Shown: positions 40,215-50,104, counted from the first letter of the stretch. The stretch: 64,000 bases of DNA from Dysgonomonas gadei ATCC BAA-286 (GCF_000213555.1 NZ_GL891979.1:476885-540884); one strand, 5' to 3'. The notes: generated by a model not told the origin, from the sequence alone. A program made the numbers and translations.

Positions 40215-42377
40215 CTCCATTAGTTTATTCAGGAATGATACGGTTTCTTCCTGTGTCGGCAGGTTGTATAATGCTGCATTGGAACTCTGGCCAACTTTAA
40301 TTGTTATCGCATCTTGCGGTAATGCCAGAAACATTTCTTCATCGGTGGTATCATCTCCTATAGCCATTATGAAGTCGTAGCTTCCTTTTTCTATCAATCT
40401 CCTGGCTTCTGAACCTTTGCTGATATCGCCGGATTTTACTTCTACTATCTTATTGCCTTTCATTATCTGCAAATTGTGACGGGCACAAGGGTTTAATAAT
40501 GCATTGATAAGTTGGGTAACACGCAGGTCGGCAAGCCAGATGTCTACATTCCGGTAGTGCCACACCAGTGCCGTATCTTTTACTTCCATTTTCGAACGCG
40601 GAGTCCTTTTTACAGTTTGTTTGATTATGTTTGGTATCTCCTCATCCCATTCTACTTTCTGGGCGGTTTGATACCATATCCCTTCTTCCCGGTAAAAGGC
40701 GCCATGTTCGGCTGCCAGTCCTATTGGCAGATGCCCAAGCCATTTATCGAGAGTTTGCTTGTCGCGTCCGCTACTTATGACTACATGATTTCCCGGATAG
40801 GTGCTTAACTCTTCCAATATTTTGAGCAGGTCGGGTGTCGGATATGCTTGCATCGGCTCTTTTTTGAATGGTGACAACGTTCCGTCATAGTCAAGTATAA
40901 TCAGCCTGTTCTGAGCTTTATCATATGCCTGCTTGATAATATCGAAGTTTGTTTTTTCTACTATCTTTTGTTGTAATGCATCGTTTTTAGATTTTATGTC
41001 AGTCAGCTCTTCAATGAAATCCTTAGCCCATTGATTGACTGTTTGGGTAGATATGATTTCCTGCATAGATGCTATCGTTTCTAACTGTTCATTAACAGGC
41101 ATCTCCAACGCCTGTGCTATTGCATTCTCTATCTCTTTGGTATCTGTAGGGTTCACTATAATGGCATCTGACAATTCTATGGAAGCACCTGCCATTTCAC
41201 TCAAAATAAGGACACCCGGCTCATTTCTTTTGGTCGCCAGATATTCTTTGGCAACAAGATTCATACCGTCCCGTAGCGGGGTTACCAGAGCTATATCTGC
41301 TATATGGTAAAGGGCAGCCAGTTCTTCGAAATTGAATGCACGGTAAAAATAATAAACAGGAGTCCAGTCGATTGTTGAATGCTTCCCATTGATTGCTCCC
41401 ACTTTCATATCTATATCCTTCTTTAGTTCGGCATAAATATCCACATTGTCGCGCGAAGGGGCTACAATCATTACCAATGAAACTTTACCCGTATATTCCG
41501 GATGATTGTCCAGAAACTTTTCAAAGCTTTTGAGACGGATCATAATTCCCTTACTGTAGTCTAATCTGTCTACAGATAAGATTAGCTTACCTGTGCCGAA
41601 GCTGGCTCTCAGCTCTTCTGCATTTTTGTTTATATCGGGATCTAATAAAGCATTGTGAAACATATCATAGTTGATGCCCATAGGGAAGGCATCTACATCG
41701 ACTACACGCCTGTCCATTTGTATTTCATCCAGGTTACAATCCAGCTTCAATACCCTGTAAACAGCACTTATGAAGTGGCGCATATAGCTGTGAGTATGGA
41801 ACGCCACTAAATCTGCGCCCAGTAGTCCGTTCAGTATTTCAGCTCTTTCGGGCAAACCACGAAACAGTTCGTAAGAAGGGAAAGGAATATGATGAAAATA
41901 CCCGATGCTGATATCGGATACTTTATCCCGTATCATTTTGGGCAATAACATCAACTGATAATCCTGTATCCATACAATATCTCCGGGTTCTATAATTTCC
42001 AGAGCCGCTTCACAAAATAAATTATTGACCTCTTTATAAGCTTCCCAGTATTTGTTTTCATAATGCATATAGTTGGAAAAATAATGGCAGAGCGGCCAAA
42101 GTACACTATTGCTGTATCCCTCGTAGTAGTTTTCTATCTGTTCAGGAGATAAGTAGACCGGATGGAAGTTTTGCTCTTCGAGCTGGTTATCTATAATTTC
42201 TTTTTCTTTACAATCATCGAGGTACATTCCCGGCCAGCCGATCCAGTGTTTTTCCATCTTCATTTCCAAAGAATCGAGGCCGGTAGACAATCCTCCCGGA
42301 CTGGATATTACTTTATATATGTTATTTTTTTCAACTATTTTGAGTGGTAACCTGTTAGATATAATAATAAGTTTCAT
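40188..42377 (-). CDS. otsAB: Bifunctional trehalose-6-phosphate synthase/phosphatase (OtsA-OtsB fusion)
   Basis: The 729-residue fusion has an N-terminal OtsA glycosyltransferase (GT20, about 1-465) that joins UDP-glucose and glucose-6-phosphate: IIISNRLPLKI at the start, SVDRLDYSKGI near 268-278 and TPLRDGMNLVAKEYLA near 362-377. The C-terminal OtsB HAD phosphatase (about 490-725) has DYDGTLSPF near 495, VISSGRD and the metal site AIGDDTTDEEMF near 672. It therefore makes trehalose from end to end in the cytoplasm. It is divergent from the GH15 hydrolase gene (206 bases apart) and convergent with the helicase gene. Trehalose probably serves as an osmotic or stress protectant. Confidence 0.95.
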   Translation of the reverse strand: MKLIIISNRLPLKIVEKNNIYKVISSPGGLSTGLDSLEMKMEKHWIGWPGMYLDDCKEKEIIDNQLEEQNFHPVYLSPEQIENYYEGYSNSVLWPLCHYFSNYMHYENKYWEAYKEVNNLFCEAALEIIEPGDIVWIQDYQLMLLPKMIRDKVSDISIGYFHHIPFPSYELFRGLPERAEILNGLLGADLVAFHTHSYMRHFISAVYRVLKLDCNLDEIQMDRRVVDVDAFPMGINYDMFHNALLDPDINKNAEELRASFGTGKLILSVDRLDYSKGIMIRLKSFEKFLDNHPEYTGKVSLVMIVAPSRDNVDIYAELKKDIDMKVGAINGKHSTIDWTPVYYFYRAFNFEELAALYHIADIALVTPLRDGMNLVAKEYLATKRNEPGVLILSEMAGASIELSDAIIVNPTDTKEIENAIAQALEMPVNEQLETIASMQEIISTQTVNQWAKDFIEELTDIKSKNDALQQKIVEKTNFDIIKQAYDKAQNRLIILDYDGTLSPFKKEPMQAYPTPDLLKILEELSTYPGNHVVISSGRDKQTLDKWLGHLPIGLAAEHGAFYREEGIWYQTAQKVEWDEEIPNIIKQTVKRTPRSKMEVKDTALVWHYRNVDIWLADLRVTQLINALLNPCARHNLQIMKGNKIVEVKSGDISKGSEARRLIEKGSYDFIMAIGDDTTDEEMFLALPQDAITIKVGQSSNAALYNLPTQEETVSFLNKLMEKKRLVTSK

Positions 42378-42583
42378 CTTTTTGATTTTTAATAATTAAA
42401 AGTTGACGGAGTATCCGGAGATATTCCTGACAATGCATTTCTTCCGGGACAAGGGAAGAAATAAATGATAGCAAAAATGTGAATTAATACTAATTAGAAC
42501 AGAAAAATAACGTATTTGGTTCAAACAAAGGCTATATTGTATCATAAAGAACGGCATAAAGACTGAACAAAAAAAATAAAAAC

Positions 42584-44377
42584 ATGAATAATCTGAATTA
42601 CGGAGTTATAGGAAATTGTAAATCGGCGGCATTAGTATCTGAAAACGGAAGCATAGATTGGTTATGCGTACCTAATTTTGATTCACCATCGGTATTTTCT
42701 AAAATTCTGGATGAAAAATCGGGAGGAAGTTTAGCTTTCATAGTATCAGAAGATTATAAATGTTCTCAGCAATATCTGAGAGGGACTAATATTCTTTGTA
42801 CAAGATTCGTCTCGGAAGAAGGAAGTTTCGAAGTACTTGATTTTATGCCCAGATACAGGACTATGCAAATGGATTACTTTTTTCCTGCTGAGGTTTACCG
42901 TTATATCCGCTTAATTGGAGGCAAGCCGCGTTTCCGAGTCAAATATGAACCTGTAATGAATTATGCAAAAGAAACAGCCGTTCATCGTAAATTTGAGGAT
43001 TGCATAAAAACATCTTCATGCGAGAATGTAAAGGATAATATGTATCTGTATTCGAGTATTGATTTTGATACGATACTTAATGAAGAAGAAATGATACTCG
43101 AAAAAGAGGAGTTTCTGATGTTATCATACAGTCAAAAACTTGTCTCCATAGATATCGACCGGGTTTATCTCGAATACCAGCGGACCAAAGTCTACTGGCT
43201 CAACTGGAATAGCCGGTCCCGTAAATTTGTTCAGTACAATGATGTTATATCCCGTAGTTTATTGATATTGAAATTGATGTCTACTCAGGATTCAGGGGCG
43301 GTAATCGCCGCTCTGACGACCAGTATGCCCGAAACGATTGGTGAGGTGCGCAACTGGGACTATCGCTTTTGTTGGATAAGGGATGCTTCCATGTCGATAG
43401 AAACCTTGCTGAAAATGGGACATCAGGCTTCCGCAAAGCGATTTATGGGATTCATAAAAAGAATATTGAAATCCAAATCTGATTCTTTCCAGATTATGTA
43501 CGCGATAGATGGCAACCGCATTCTCCGGGAAGAAATACTGGAGCATTTGTCAGGATATGAGAATTCTCAGCCTGTAAGGATAGGAAATGCGGCTTATAAT
43601 CAGCGGCAAAACGATTCGTTAGGATATCTTATGGATGTTATCTACAACTATTATATCCATTTTCCGGGTACTTTGGACGAAATTGAGGAGATGTGGGAAG
43701 TCGTGAAAACTATCGTTAAAACGGTAACTGTAGAATGGCGGAATACCGACCAGAGTATCTGGGAATTCCGGAATACGGAAAAGCATTTCGTGTTTTCGAA
43801 AGTAATGTGCTGGGTAGCACTGGATAGGGCTGTTAGTATTGCCACTTTCCTGAATATGCCTGAGTATGAGATGGAATGGAAAGAGCAGGCTGAGCTTATA
43901 AAAAACGATGTTTTAACAAATGGATGGAATGAAGATATACAGAGTTTTACGCAGGCTTACGATAATTGTGATGTAGATTCTTCTCTTTTGCTAATGGAAC
44001 AGTACGGATTTATTGAACCGGATAATGAGAAATTTATCAAAACCGTGAAGAAAATAAAAGAAGAGCTTTTTCACAACGGGTTGATGTACCGTTATAAGAA
44101 TAAGGATGATTTTGGTTTACCGTCTTCTTCTTTCACTATTTGTACATTCTGGCTGATACGTGCATTGTATGTTACAGGAGAGAAAGATGAAGCGTTGAAG
44201 ATATTCAATGAATTACTTACATATTCAAATCACTTGGGTTTATTCAGTGAAGATTTGGATTTTGATACGAAGAGGCAGTTGGGTAATTTTCCACAGGCTT
44301 ATTCGCATCTGGCATTAATAAACACGGCATTGTTGTTCTCAGATGAGCGTCCATTCTCTAAATTTGTCAGGGCGTGA
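42584..44377 (+). CDS. Glycoside hydrolase family 15 protein (glucoamylase or trehalase type)
   Basis: The 597-residue product lacks a signal peptide, so it is cytoplasmic. The N-terminal beta domain begins with the GH15 signature NYGVIGNCKSAALVSENGSI and DWLCVPNFDSPSVFSKIL. The (alpha/alpha)6 catalytic part follows, with NWDYRFCWIRDASMSIETLL near 251-270, SIWEFRNTEKHFVFSKVMCW near 392-411 and SDERPFSKF at the C-terminus. GH15 enzymes release glucose from alpha-glucans or trehalose. Divergence from the trehalose synthase fusion makes an intracellular trehalase or alpha-glucan hydrolase plausible; which one cannot be decided from sequence. Confidence 0.9.
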   Translation: MNNLNYGVIGNCKSAALVSENGSIDWLCVPNFDSPSVFSKILDEKSGGSLAFIVSEDYKCSQQYLRGTNILCTRFVSEEGSFEVLDFMPRYRTMQMDYFFPAEVYRYIRLIGGKPRFRVKYEPVMNYAKETAVHRKFEDCIKTSSCENVKDNMYLYSSIDFDTILNEEEMILEKEEFLMLSYSQKLVSIDIDRVYLEYQRTKVYWLNWNSRSRKFVQYNDVISRSLLILKLMSTQDSGAVIAALTTSMPETIGEVRNWDYRFCWIRDASMSIETLLKMGHQASAKRFMGFIKRILKSKSDSFQIMYAIDGNRILREEILEHLSGYENSQPVRIGNAAYNQRQNDSLGYLMDVIYNYYIHFPGTLDEIEEMWEVVKTIVKTVTVEWRNTDQSIWEFRNTEKHFVFSKVMCWVALDRAVSIATFLNMPEYEMEWKEQAELIKNDVLTNGWNEDIQSFTQAYDNCDVDSSLLLMEQYGFIEPDNEKFIKTVKKIKEELFHNGLMYRYKNKDDFGLPSSSFTICTFWLIRALYVTGEKDEALKIFNELLTYSNHLGLFSEDLDFDTKRQLGNFPQAYSHLALINTALLFSDERPFSKFVRA

Positions 44378-44529
44378 TTTATAATAATTGTATAAGAGAT
44401 AATTTCGTACGCGATAAGATCAGGTCAATGTTCTTGCTGTTATTATATACGCTATTTTCTTTGTTATATATGTTATTGCCACATTTATCCCTTTAATTTA
44501 ATTTTTCGTTTTTGGTATCACTATAATTT

Positions 44530-44569
44530 GGTATTAAATGGTATATATATAATTATATATGGTGATTGT
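44530..44569 (+). promoter_or_regulatory. Second copy of the conserved 40-base receptor motif
   Basis: GGTATTAAATG (44530-44540), exactly 20 bases, then GGTGATTGT (44561-44569), as at 35001-35040. The surroundings contain three GGTAT words (44514, 44530 and 44540). It lies 68 bases before the start codon of the siderophore receptor gene. Confidence 0.6.
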
Positions 44570-44636
44570 ATGGAATGTGTCATTATCGTAGGTTTGTGTC
44601 AATTTTATTTCACAAATTGACATTTTAAATTAAGCG

Positions 44637-47018
44637 ATGAAAACTTTGCGATTTTGTTTCATGGTTATGCTATTTATAACCAGTATATCTATACATGCCC
44701 AGAATATCCGTTCTACTGTATCGGGCACAGTTGTATCTCCTGATAAGATACCCTTGGAGAATGTATCCGTTTCGATTGAAGGTACTCATTATGGGGCTTT
44801 AAGTGATGAGAATGGAAAATTCCGTTTCAGCGGGCCAATAGGCCAATATATGCTTGTTGTATCTTCATTGGATCATAAGCCGTATAAATCGGCCGTAAAC
44901 CTAAAACGGGGAGAAAATACGTTCAATATTGTATTGACCGAAAAGGCGCATGAATTAACCGAAGTAGTTGTTGAAGCTGCGGTGAACAGATTCTCGAACA
45001 AGGAATCTGAATACATAGCCAGACTCCCGCTCAAAAATCTGGAAAATCCGCAGGTATATTCTGTAATTGGTAAGGACCTGATAAAAGAGCAGATAATTGT
45101 CAATTTTGATGATGCTCTTAAAAATAGCTCGGGAATTGATAAGCTCTGGTCCTCTACCGGACGCGGTGGCGATGGCGCTGCCTATTTCTCGTTAAGGGGA
45201 TTTGCTGTTCAGCCCACAATGGTAAATGGTCTGGGCGGACAAACAAACGGAGGGTTGGACCCTGCCAATATAGAACGTATAGAAGTCTTGAAAGGGCCTT
45301 CGGGTACACTGTTTGGCAGTAGCTTGGTTTCTTTTGGCGGATTAATAAATATTGTAACCAAAAAGCCATTTGAGAATTTTGCCGGTGATATATCATATAC
45401 TATGGGCAGCTACGGGCTAAGCCGGATAGCAGCCGATATAAATACACCGATAGACAAGGACAAGAAATTGTTGTTAAGGACAAATGCGGCCTATCAGACA
45501 GAAAATAGTTTTCAGGATGCCGGTTTTAAAAAGTCTGTATTTCTTGCTCCGTCTTTGCTGTATAAAGCAAGTGATAGATTGTCATTCACCGTCAATACTG
45601 AATTTTATACTTCGGAAAGTACAAATCCATTGATGGTATTCCTTAACAGAAGCCGGGAATTGGAATATAAGACACCTGATGAATTGGGGATGGATTATAA
45701 ACGTTCATTTACAAGTAATGACATAACAATAAAAACACCTACCACTAAGTTGTTTGGTATGATGGAATATAAATTATCTGATAAATGGACGTCGCAAACA
45801 TCTGTTTCATACAGCAACCGTCAGTCGAAAGGTTTATACTCGTATGTGATGTTTCTCCAACCTCTTAGAGACGATACATTGAGCAGGTATGTCGGTTCGC
45901 AGAATACAACCGGAACAACAGTCGATATCCAGCAAAATTTTATAGGAGACTTCAAAATAGGAAATATGAGAAACCGCCTGGTGGTTGGATTCGATTATTT
46001 CAACAGTAAATCGAAGGGTAGTAGCAACTATATATTGTTTGATAAAATAAGTAGTACCGGAGCCGATCCAAACTATACAAATCTGAGTGAGGCTGCTGTA
46101 AATGCCAAGCTATCAGGGAGCACCCCATCCAAATCAAATTCGAACGCAAATACATATAGCGTGTATTTCTCTGATGTATTGAATGTTACCGACCGGCTTC
46201 TATTGATGGCGAGTTTACGGCTCGATTATTTTGACGACAAAGGTTATTATGATGTTAGTAGCGGGGAAACATCAGGCGATTACAATCAGACAGCTTTCTC
46301 TCCTAAGTTTGGGGCCGTTTATCAGATATTACCGGAAAAACTTTCTATTTTTGCCAACTATATGAATGGTTTTGAAAATGTGGGTTCTTCGGTTCAGCCG
46401 GACGGTTCAGTCCGTACGTTCAAACCAAAACAGGCAAACCAAATAGAGGGAGGTATTAAAACATCATTGTTTGATGGAAAACTGGTAGGTACAGCGAGTT
46501 ATTATGATATATATGTGACTAATGTAACTCGTCCTGACCCCGATCAAGTCGGTTTTACGATTCAGAACGGAGATGTTTATAGCCGTGGTGTGGAATTTGA
46601 TCTTACAGTTAATCCCATAGCTGGTCTTAGTATTATCGCCGGATACAGTTACAACGAAAGCGTAAACAAAAAGACAAGTCCATCTGTTGATGGTCGCAGG
46701 GAGATAAGCGCAGGCCCCAGAAATTTAGTAAACGGATGGGTAAGTTACACAATACAAAATGGTGCAGCTAAAGGCCTTGGATTCGGATTCGGTGGTAATT
46801 ATGCCAGTGAGAATGCAATAACTAATACTGCAGAAACAGGCAGATTCGTTATCCCTGCATATACGATATTGAATGCCACCGCTTTTTATGCGACAGGTGC
46901 ATTCCGTTTTGGTTTGAAGGTGGATAACCTGACCGATAAAAAATATTGGAAGGGCTGGAGCACTGTTGAACCTCAAAAATTAAGACAGGTAATCGGAAAT
47001 ATTTCATTTCACTTTTAA
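44637..47018 (+). CDS. TonB-dependent siderophore receptor
   Basis: The 793-residue product has a signal peptide ending SISIHAQ, a carboxypeptidase-like domain (about 24-108) and a plug (about 130-265) with the siderophore-receptor pattern: AAYFSLRGFAVQPTMVNGLG, LDPANIERIEVLKGPSGTLF and GGLINIVTKKP. The barrel ends with LRQVIGNISFHF. It resembles the FhuA/FhuE class (TIGR01783-like). Its stop overlaps the start of the PepSY gene by one base (TAATG), so uptake and reduction of the ferric siderophore are coupled. It carries the 40-base upstream motif shared with the XusA-like gene. Confidence 0.9.
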   Translation: MKTLRFCFMVMLFITSISIHAQNIRSTVSGTVVSPDKIPLENVSVSIEGTHYGALSDENGKFRFSGPIGQYMLVVSSLDHKPYKSAVNLKRGENTFNIVLTEKAHELTEVVVEAAVNRFSNKESEYIARLPLKNLENPQVYSVIGKDLIKEQIIVNFDDALKNSSGIDKLWSSTGRGGDGAAYFSLRGFAVQPTMVNGLGGQTNGGLDPANIERIEVLKGPSGTLFGSSLVSFGGLINIVTKKPFENFAGDISYTMGSYGLSRIAADINTPIDKDKKLLLRTNAAYQTENSFQDAGFKKSVFLAPSLLYKASDRLSFTVNTEFYTSESTNPLMVFLNRSRELEYKTPDELGMDYKRSFTSNDITIKTPTTKLFGMMEYKLSDKWTSQTSVSYSNRQSKGLYSYVMFLQPLRDDTLSRYVGSQNTTGTTVDIQQNFIGDFKIGNMRNRLVVGFDYFNSKSKGSSNYILFDKISSTGADPNYTNLSEAAVNAKLSGSTPSKSNSNANTYSVYFSDVLNVTDRLLLMASLRLDYFDDKGYYDVSSGETSGDYNQTAFSPKFGAVYQILPEKLSIFANYMNGFENVGSSVQPDGSVRTFKPKQANQIEGGIKTSLFDGKLVGTASYYDIYVTNVTRPDPDQVGFTIQNGDVYSRGVEFDLTVNPIAGLSIIAGYSYNESVNKKTSPSVDGRREISAGPRNLVNGWVSYTIQNGAAKGLGFGFGGNYASENAITNTAETGRFVIPAYTILNATAFYATGAFRFGLKVDNLTDKKYWKGWSTVEPQKLRQVIGNISFHF

Positions 47019-48193
47019 TGAACACAAAACAAAAGAAAAGATTTTCATTCCGTAAGGTATGCCATTGGGCGCACCTTTGGCTTGGTTTAATATCAGGGAT
47101 TATTGTTTTTATTATAGCTATCACCGGTTGCATTTATACTTTTCAGGAAGAACTTCGTGGCATATTTCAGCCACAGCAATCTGTAGTAAAGGAAGATAAG
47201 CCGTTTTTGTCACCCCATCAGCTCAAAGAGAAGGCAGAGCCATATGTTTTCAAAATCCCCGGAGATAGTCTTAATACAATCTACGGAGTAAGTTACAATA
47301 AAGGAGACAAGCCCGTTACAGTGGCATATAACCATAGCGAAAAAGGATATACCCTTCTGCTGTTAAACCCTTATTCGGGTGAATATATTGGAGAACAAAC
47401 TTATAGTGGCGACTTTTTCGGTTTTATTCTTTCCGGTCACCGCAATCTTTGGCTACCTTATGCAATAGGGCATCAGATAGTGGGCTGGGCAGTTGTTGTA
47501 TTTGCAATAGTGACAATAACCGGAATTGTGCTGTGGATTCCCCGCAAATGGAAGAAAAAGGCTGTAAAGGCGGGATTGGCTATAAAGCGGAAAAGCAGAT
47601 CATTTATGTTATTCTACGAATTACATAAAGTATTGGGGTTTTATACGGTTCTGTTCGCTCTTATTTTCGCTCTAACAGGGCTGACATGGAGTTTCAAATG
47701 GTATTCAAATGCATATTATAATGTAATCTCCGGAGGAGAAGAACTCAAAGAGTGGACTCCGGCTTTGTCCGATACTACTTTAGTATCCTCATTTTCAAAT
47801 CCGGACGAAGTATTATGGGAACGTGTTAAGCAGGAATACAAAATAGGGGAGCAAGGTATATTTATATTTGATTTTCCTATCGGGGAAACGGGTGCTTACC
47901 GCATTTGTTTCAATTCGGCTGATAATAATGAGACGTATTACAAACGACATTTCCGCTTTTTTGACCGTAACTCATTGCAGGAACTCGAAGGTGGCGGTAT
48001 ATATGGCATAAGTTATGAGGAGTCTTCCAATGCGGATAAGTTTTACCGTATGACTTATGATATCCATGTCGGGGCAATCGGCGGTCTACCGGGCAAAATA
48101 ATTATGTTTCTGGCAAGTTTTATCATAGCCAGTTTACCTGTAACCGGTTTTATAATATGGCTAAAGAAAAAGAAGCCGAAAGCGGAAAAATAA
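47018..48193 (+). CDS. PepSY-domain inner-membrane protein, probable ferric-siderophore reductase
   Basis: The 391-residue product begins with a PepSY_TM signature, VCHWAHLWLGLISGIIVFII with CIYTFQEELR, then a periplasmic PepSY region (YTLLLLNPYSGEYIGEQTYS and GFILSGHRNLWLP), two central helices (about 150-175 and 208-230) and a final helix (about 362-383) followed by a basic tail. Conserved histidines in the membrane segments (CHWAHLW, SGHRN, YELHK, YDIHVG) could bind haem. Such proteins reduce Fe(III)-siderophores in the periplasm; XusC of B. thetaiotaomicron and FoxB/FpvG of Pseudomonas are the models. It is translationally coupled to the siderophore receptor. Confidence 0.88.
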   Translation: MNTKQKKRFSFRKVCHWAHLWLGLISGIIVFIIAITGCIYTFQEELRGIFQPQQSVVKEDKPFLSPHQLKEKAEPYVFKIPGDSLNTIYGVSYNKGDKPVTVAYNHSEKGYTLLLLNPYSGEYIGEQTYSGDFFGFILSGHRNLWLPYAIGHQIVGWAVVVFAIVTITGIVLWIPRKWKKKAVKAGLAIKRKSRSFMLFYELHKVLGFYTVLFALIFALTGLTWSFKWYSNAYYNVISGGEELKEWTPALSDTTLVSSFSNPDEVLWERVKQEYKIGEQGIFIFDFPIGETGAYRICFNSADNNETYYKRHFRFFDRNSLQELEGGGIYGISYEESSNADKFYRMTYDIHVGAIGGLPGKIIMFLASFIIASLPVTGFIIWLKKKKPKAEK

Positions 48194-48218
48194 AACGGAA
48201 TAACCAGCATTAAATAAA

Positions 48219-48253
48219 CAAAGGCTGTCTCAAAAGTAAGGCAGCCTTTGTTT
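48219..48253 (+). terminator. Terminator of the siderophore receptor/PepSY operon
   Basis: CAAAGGCTG pairs perfectly with CAGCCTTTG (9 bp), followed by TTT. Confidence 0.8.
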
Positions 48254-48391
48254 CTGTGATTTTAGATAAATTCTATATTAGTTGTGCAAATAAATAATTT
48301 AATTAAAATATTCTATTCTTTTATTTTTTACAATGATTAAACTTATATTGAAAATGGTTATTTGTTTTTGCTAACGTTTTATCTATAAAGT

Positions 48392-48433
48392 AAGCTATTA
48401 GCCATTAGCTTTTAGCTGTCAGCAGATAGCTCT
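48392..48433. repeat. Heptameric repeat array (NAGCNNN x6)
   Basis: Six consecutive seven-base units read AAGCTAT, TAGCCAT, TAGCTTT, TAGCTGT, CAGCAGA and TAGCTCT. All keep AGC at positions 2-4, with a strict period of seven. Confidence 0.7.
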
Positions 48434-48772
48434 TTGAAAAATGAGATGAGGATTTAAAGATTCAAGGTTTAATAATTTGAAAATTGAAAATGTGTAACTT
48501 TTGTTACCTTTTAACTATATATCATAAATAAAGGTTAATTAAATGTCACTGGTGATAAGTATATTGTTAATATTAGAAAGATGTAAGATATGAAGATTTG
48601 ATTCTGCCGGCCAGATATAATAATGCATAACAAAGCTACTACCATATTGAGAAAGAAAAGGAATTCGCCTTTACGACTAAATTTTTCGTCTTGATACAAA
48701 ACGGAAAACTACCAATGTTTTAACATCTTACTTTTATACTGAAAAAACAACATAGATCGTGAAACATTAGTT

Positions 48773-50026
48773 ATGGAGCAGAACAAATCTTTTTCCACAT
48801 CCTTGCAGAGAATTACAGTCATAGATGCTTTAAGGGGCTTTGCCCTATTGGGAGTCATACTCACCCATATGTGGCAACATTATGGTATTTTTTCATTTTC
48901 CGGTATGGACCTAGGTGAACCTTTGTTTCCTAAATTAGATGAGTCGCTCCGGTGGCTACTGCAAAATGCGATAATGGGAAGGTTTATAAATATCTTCGCA
49001 TTCCTGTTCGGTCTAAGCTTTTTCATTCAGATGGACAGAGCTTCTAAAAAAGGGATTGATTTCCGGAAACGTTTCTTGTGGCGCATGGTTATACTTTTTA
49101 TTATCGGAATCATCGGAAACTGTTTTTATACTGGAGATATTTTATCCATTTACGCTGTATTCGGAGTATTAATGGTTTTTCTTTATAAGTGTAAGAATTG
49201 GGTATTAATTGCTATCATTACCCTTTTGCTGATAGGCCTTCCCCGTATTTTAACAACGAGTTATAATCAAATGGTAAAAGTAGAGCAAACAACAAATTCG
49301 GGCAGTGCCCAAACTTCGGAAAACCGCCCTGCTGTACGTCCGCAAGCTTCAAATACGGAGAAACCTTCTTTTCTTAATTCAGCAAAGAATAACCTGACAA
49401 GAGGGCTGGAGGGAAAATTAAATTATCAATTTGGCTTATTTGGCCGTGGATATATTACACTGGCATTATTTATCCTAGGATTGATTATTGGTCGTATGCG
49501 CTTCTTTGAACAGGTTGAGATACAGAAGAAAAGGAACTTCATCCTTTTTGCAGGATTTGTTCTTGCCGTTATTGTTGTAAACTGGATTGTTGGATTATTT
49601 CCACCACAAGATATAAGGATGCTTATGAGGTCGGGTGCTGATATATCACCTGCTTTATTAGCTGTAATGGCTTTAGAAAATATTAGTACAGTATTATTCT
49701 CCGGGGCTTTGGTCATGGGATTTATAATACTTTACCAGATTAAAGGTATTGGAAAATGCCTGAGTGTGATGACTCCATATGGTCGTATGGGACTCACTAA
49801 TTATGAGATGCAAAGTGTTATCGGTTGTCTTATATTCTCTATGTGGGCATTGGGTTCTATTTTTGGCAGCTGGGGAATTACAGAGTTATTTGCTTTAGGA
49901 TTGGCTATATATGCAATGCAAGTCATATTTAGCAAATATTGGCTGAAACACTTCTTGTATGGACCTCTTGAATGGCTCTGGCGTTCGGCTACTTATCTGA
50001 AACTGCAACCATTCAGAAGGAAATAA
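48773..50026 (+). CDS. DUF418-family multispanning membrane protein
   Basis: The 417-residue product starts with the family signature RITVIDALRGFALLGVILTH, then has about nine or ten hydrophobic segments. DUF418 itself occupies the C-terminal half, with MTPYGRMGLTNYEMQSVIG near 325-345 and WLKHFLYGPLEWLWRSATY at the end. A polar insert (QTTNSGSAQTSENRPAVRPQ) lies at about 180-200. Related proteins (YeiB-type, acyltransferase-3/HGSNAT-like) are thought to move or transfer acyl groups, but the function is unknown. It lies 78 bases before a LytS kinase gene and may be regulated by it. Confidence 0.88.
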   Translation: MEQNKSFSTSLQRITVIDALRGFALLGVILTHMWQHYGIFSFSGMDLGEPLFPKLDESLRWLLQNAIMGRFINIFAFLFGLSFFIQMDRASKKGIDFRKRFLWRMVILFIIGIIGNCFYTGDILSIYAVFGVLMVFLYKCKNWVLIAIITLLLIGLPRILTTSYNQMVKVEQTTNSGSAQTSENRPAVRPQASNTEKPSFLNSAKNNLTRGLEGKLNYQFGLFGRGYITLALFILGLIIGRMRFFEQVEIQKKRNFILFAGFVLAVIVVNWIVGLFPPQDIRMLMRSGADISPALLAVMALENISTVLFSGALVMGFIILYQIKGIGKCLSVMTPYGRMGLTNYEMQSVIGCLIFSMWALGSIFGSWGITELFALGLAIYAMQVIFSKYWLKHFLYGPLEWLWRSATYLKLQPFRRK

Positions 50027-50104
50027 ATAAAATTATTTCGGTAGAATTTAAACAGTTACTCAAATAACATCAGTATTTTTATAATCCGGATATCATTTAA
50101 TAAA

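Larger units (their letters stand above)
48194..48772. other. 579-base intergenic region with a terminator and a heptad repeat
   Basis: It contains the terminator of the receptor/PepSY operon (48219-48253) and an array of seven-base units (48392-48433). The rest is AT-rich with no gene or obvious promoter element that I can support. Confidence 0.6.

Noticed and set aside
48392..48433. Heptad array as a CRISPR or phase-variation tract in a gene
   Set aside because: Units are too short for CRISPR and the array lies outside any supported gene.
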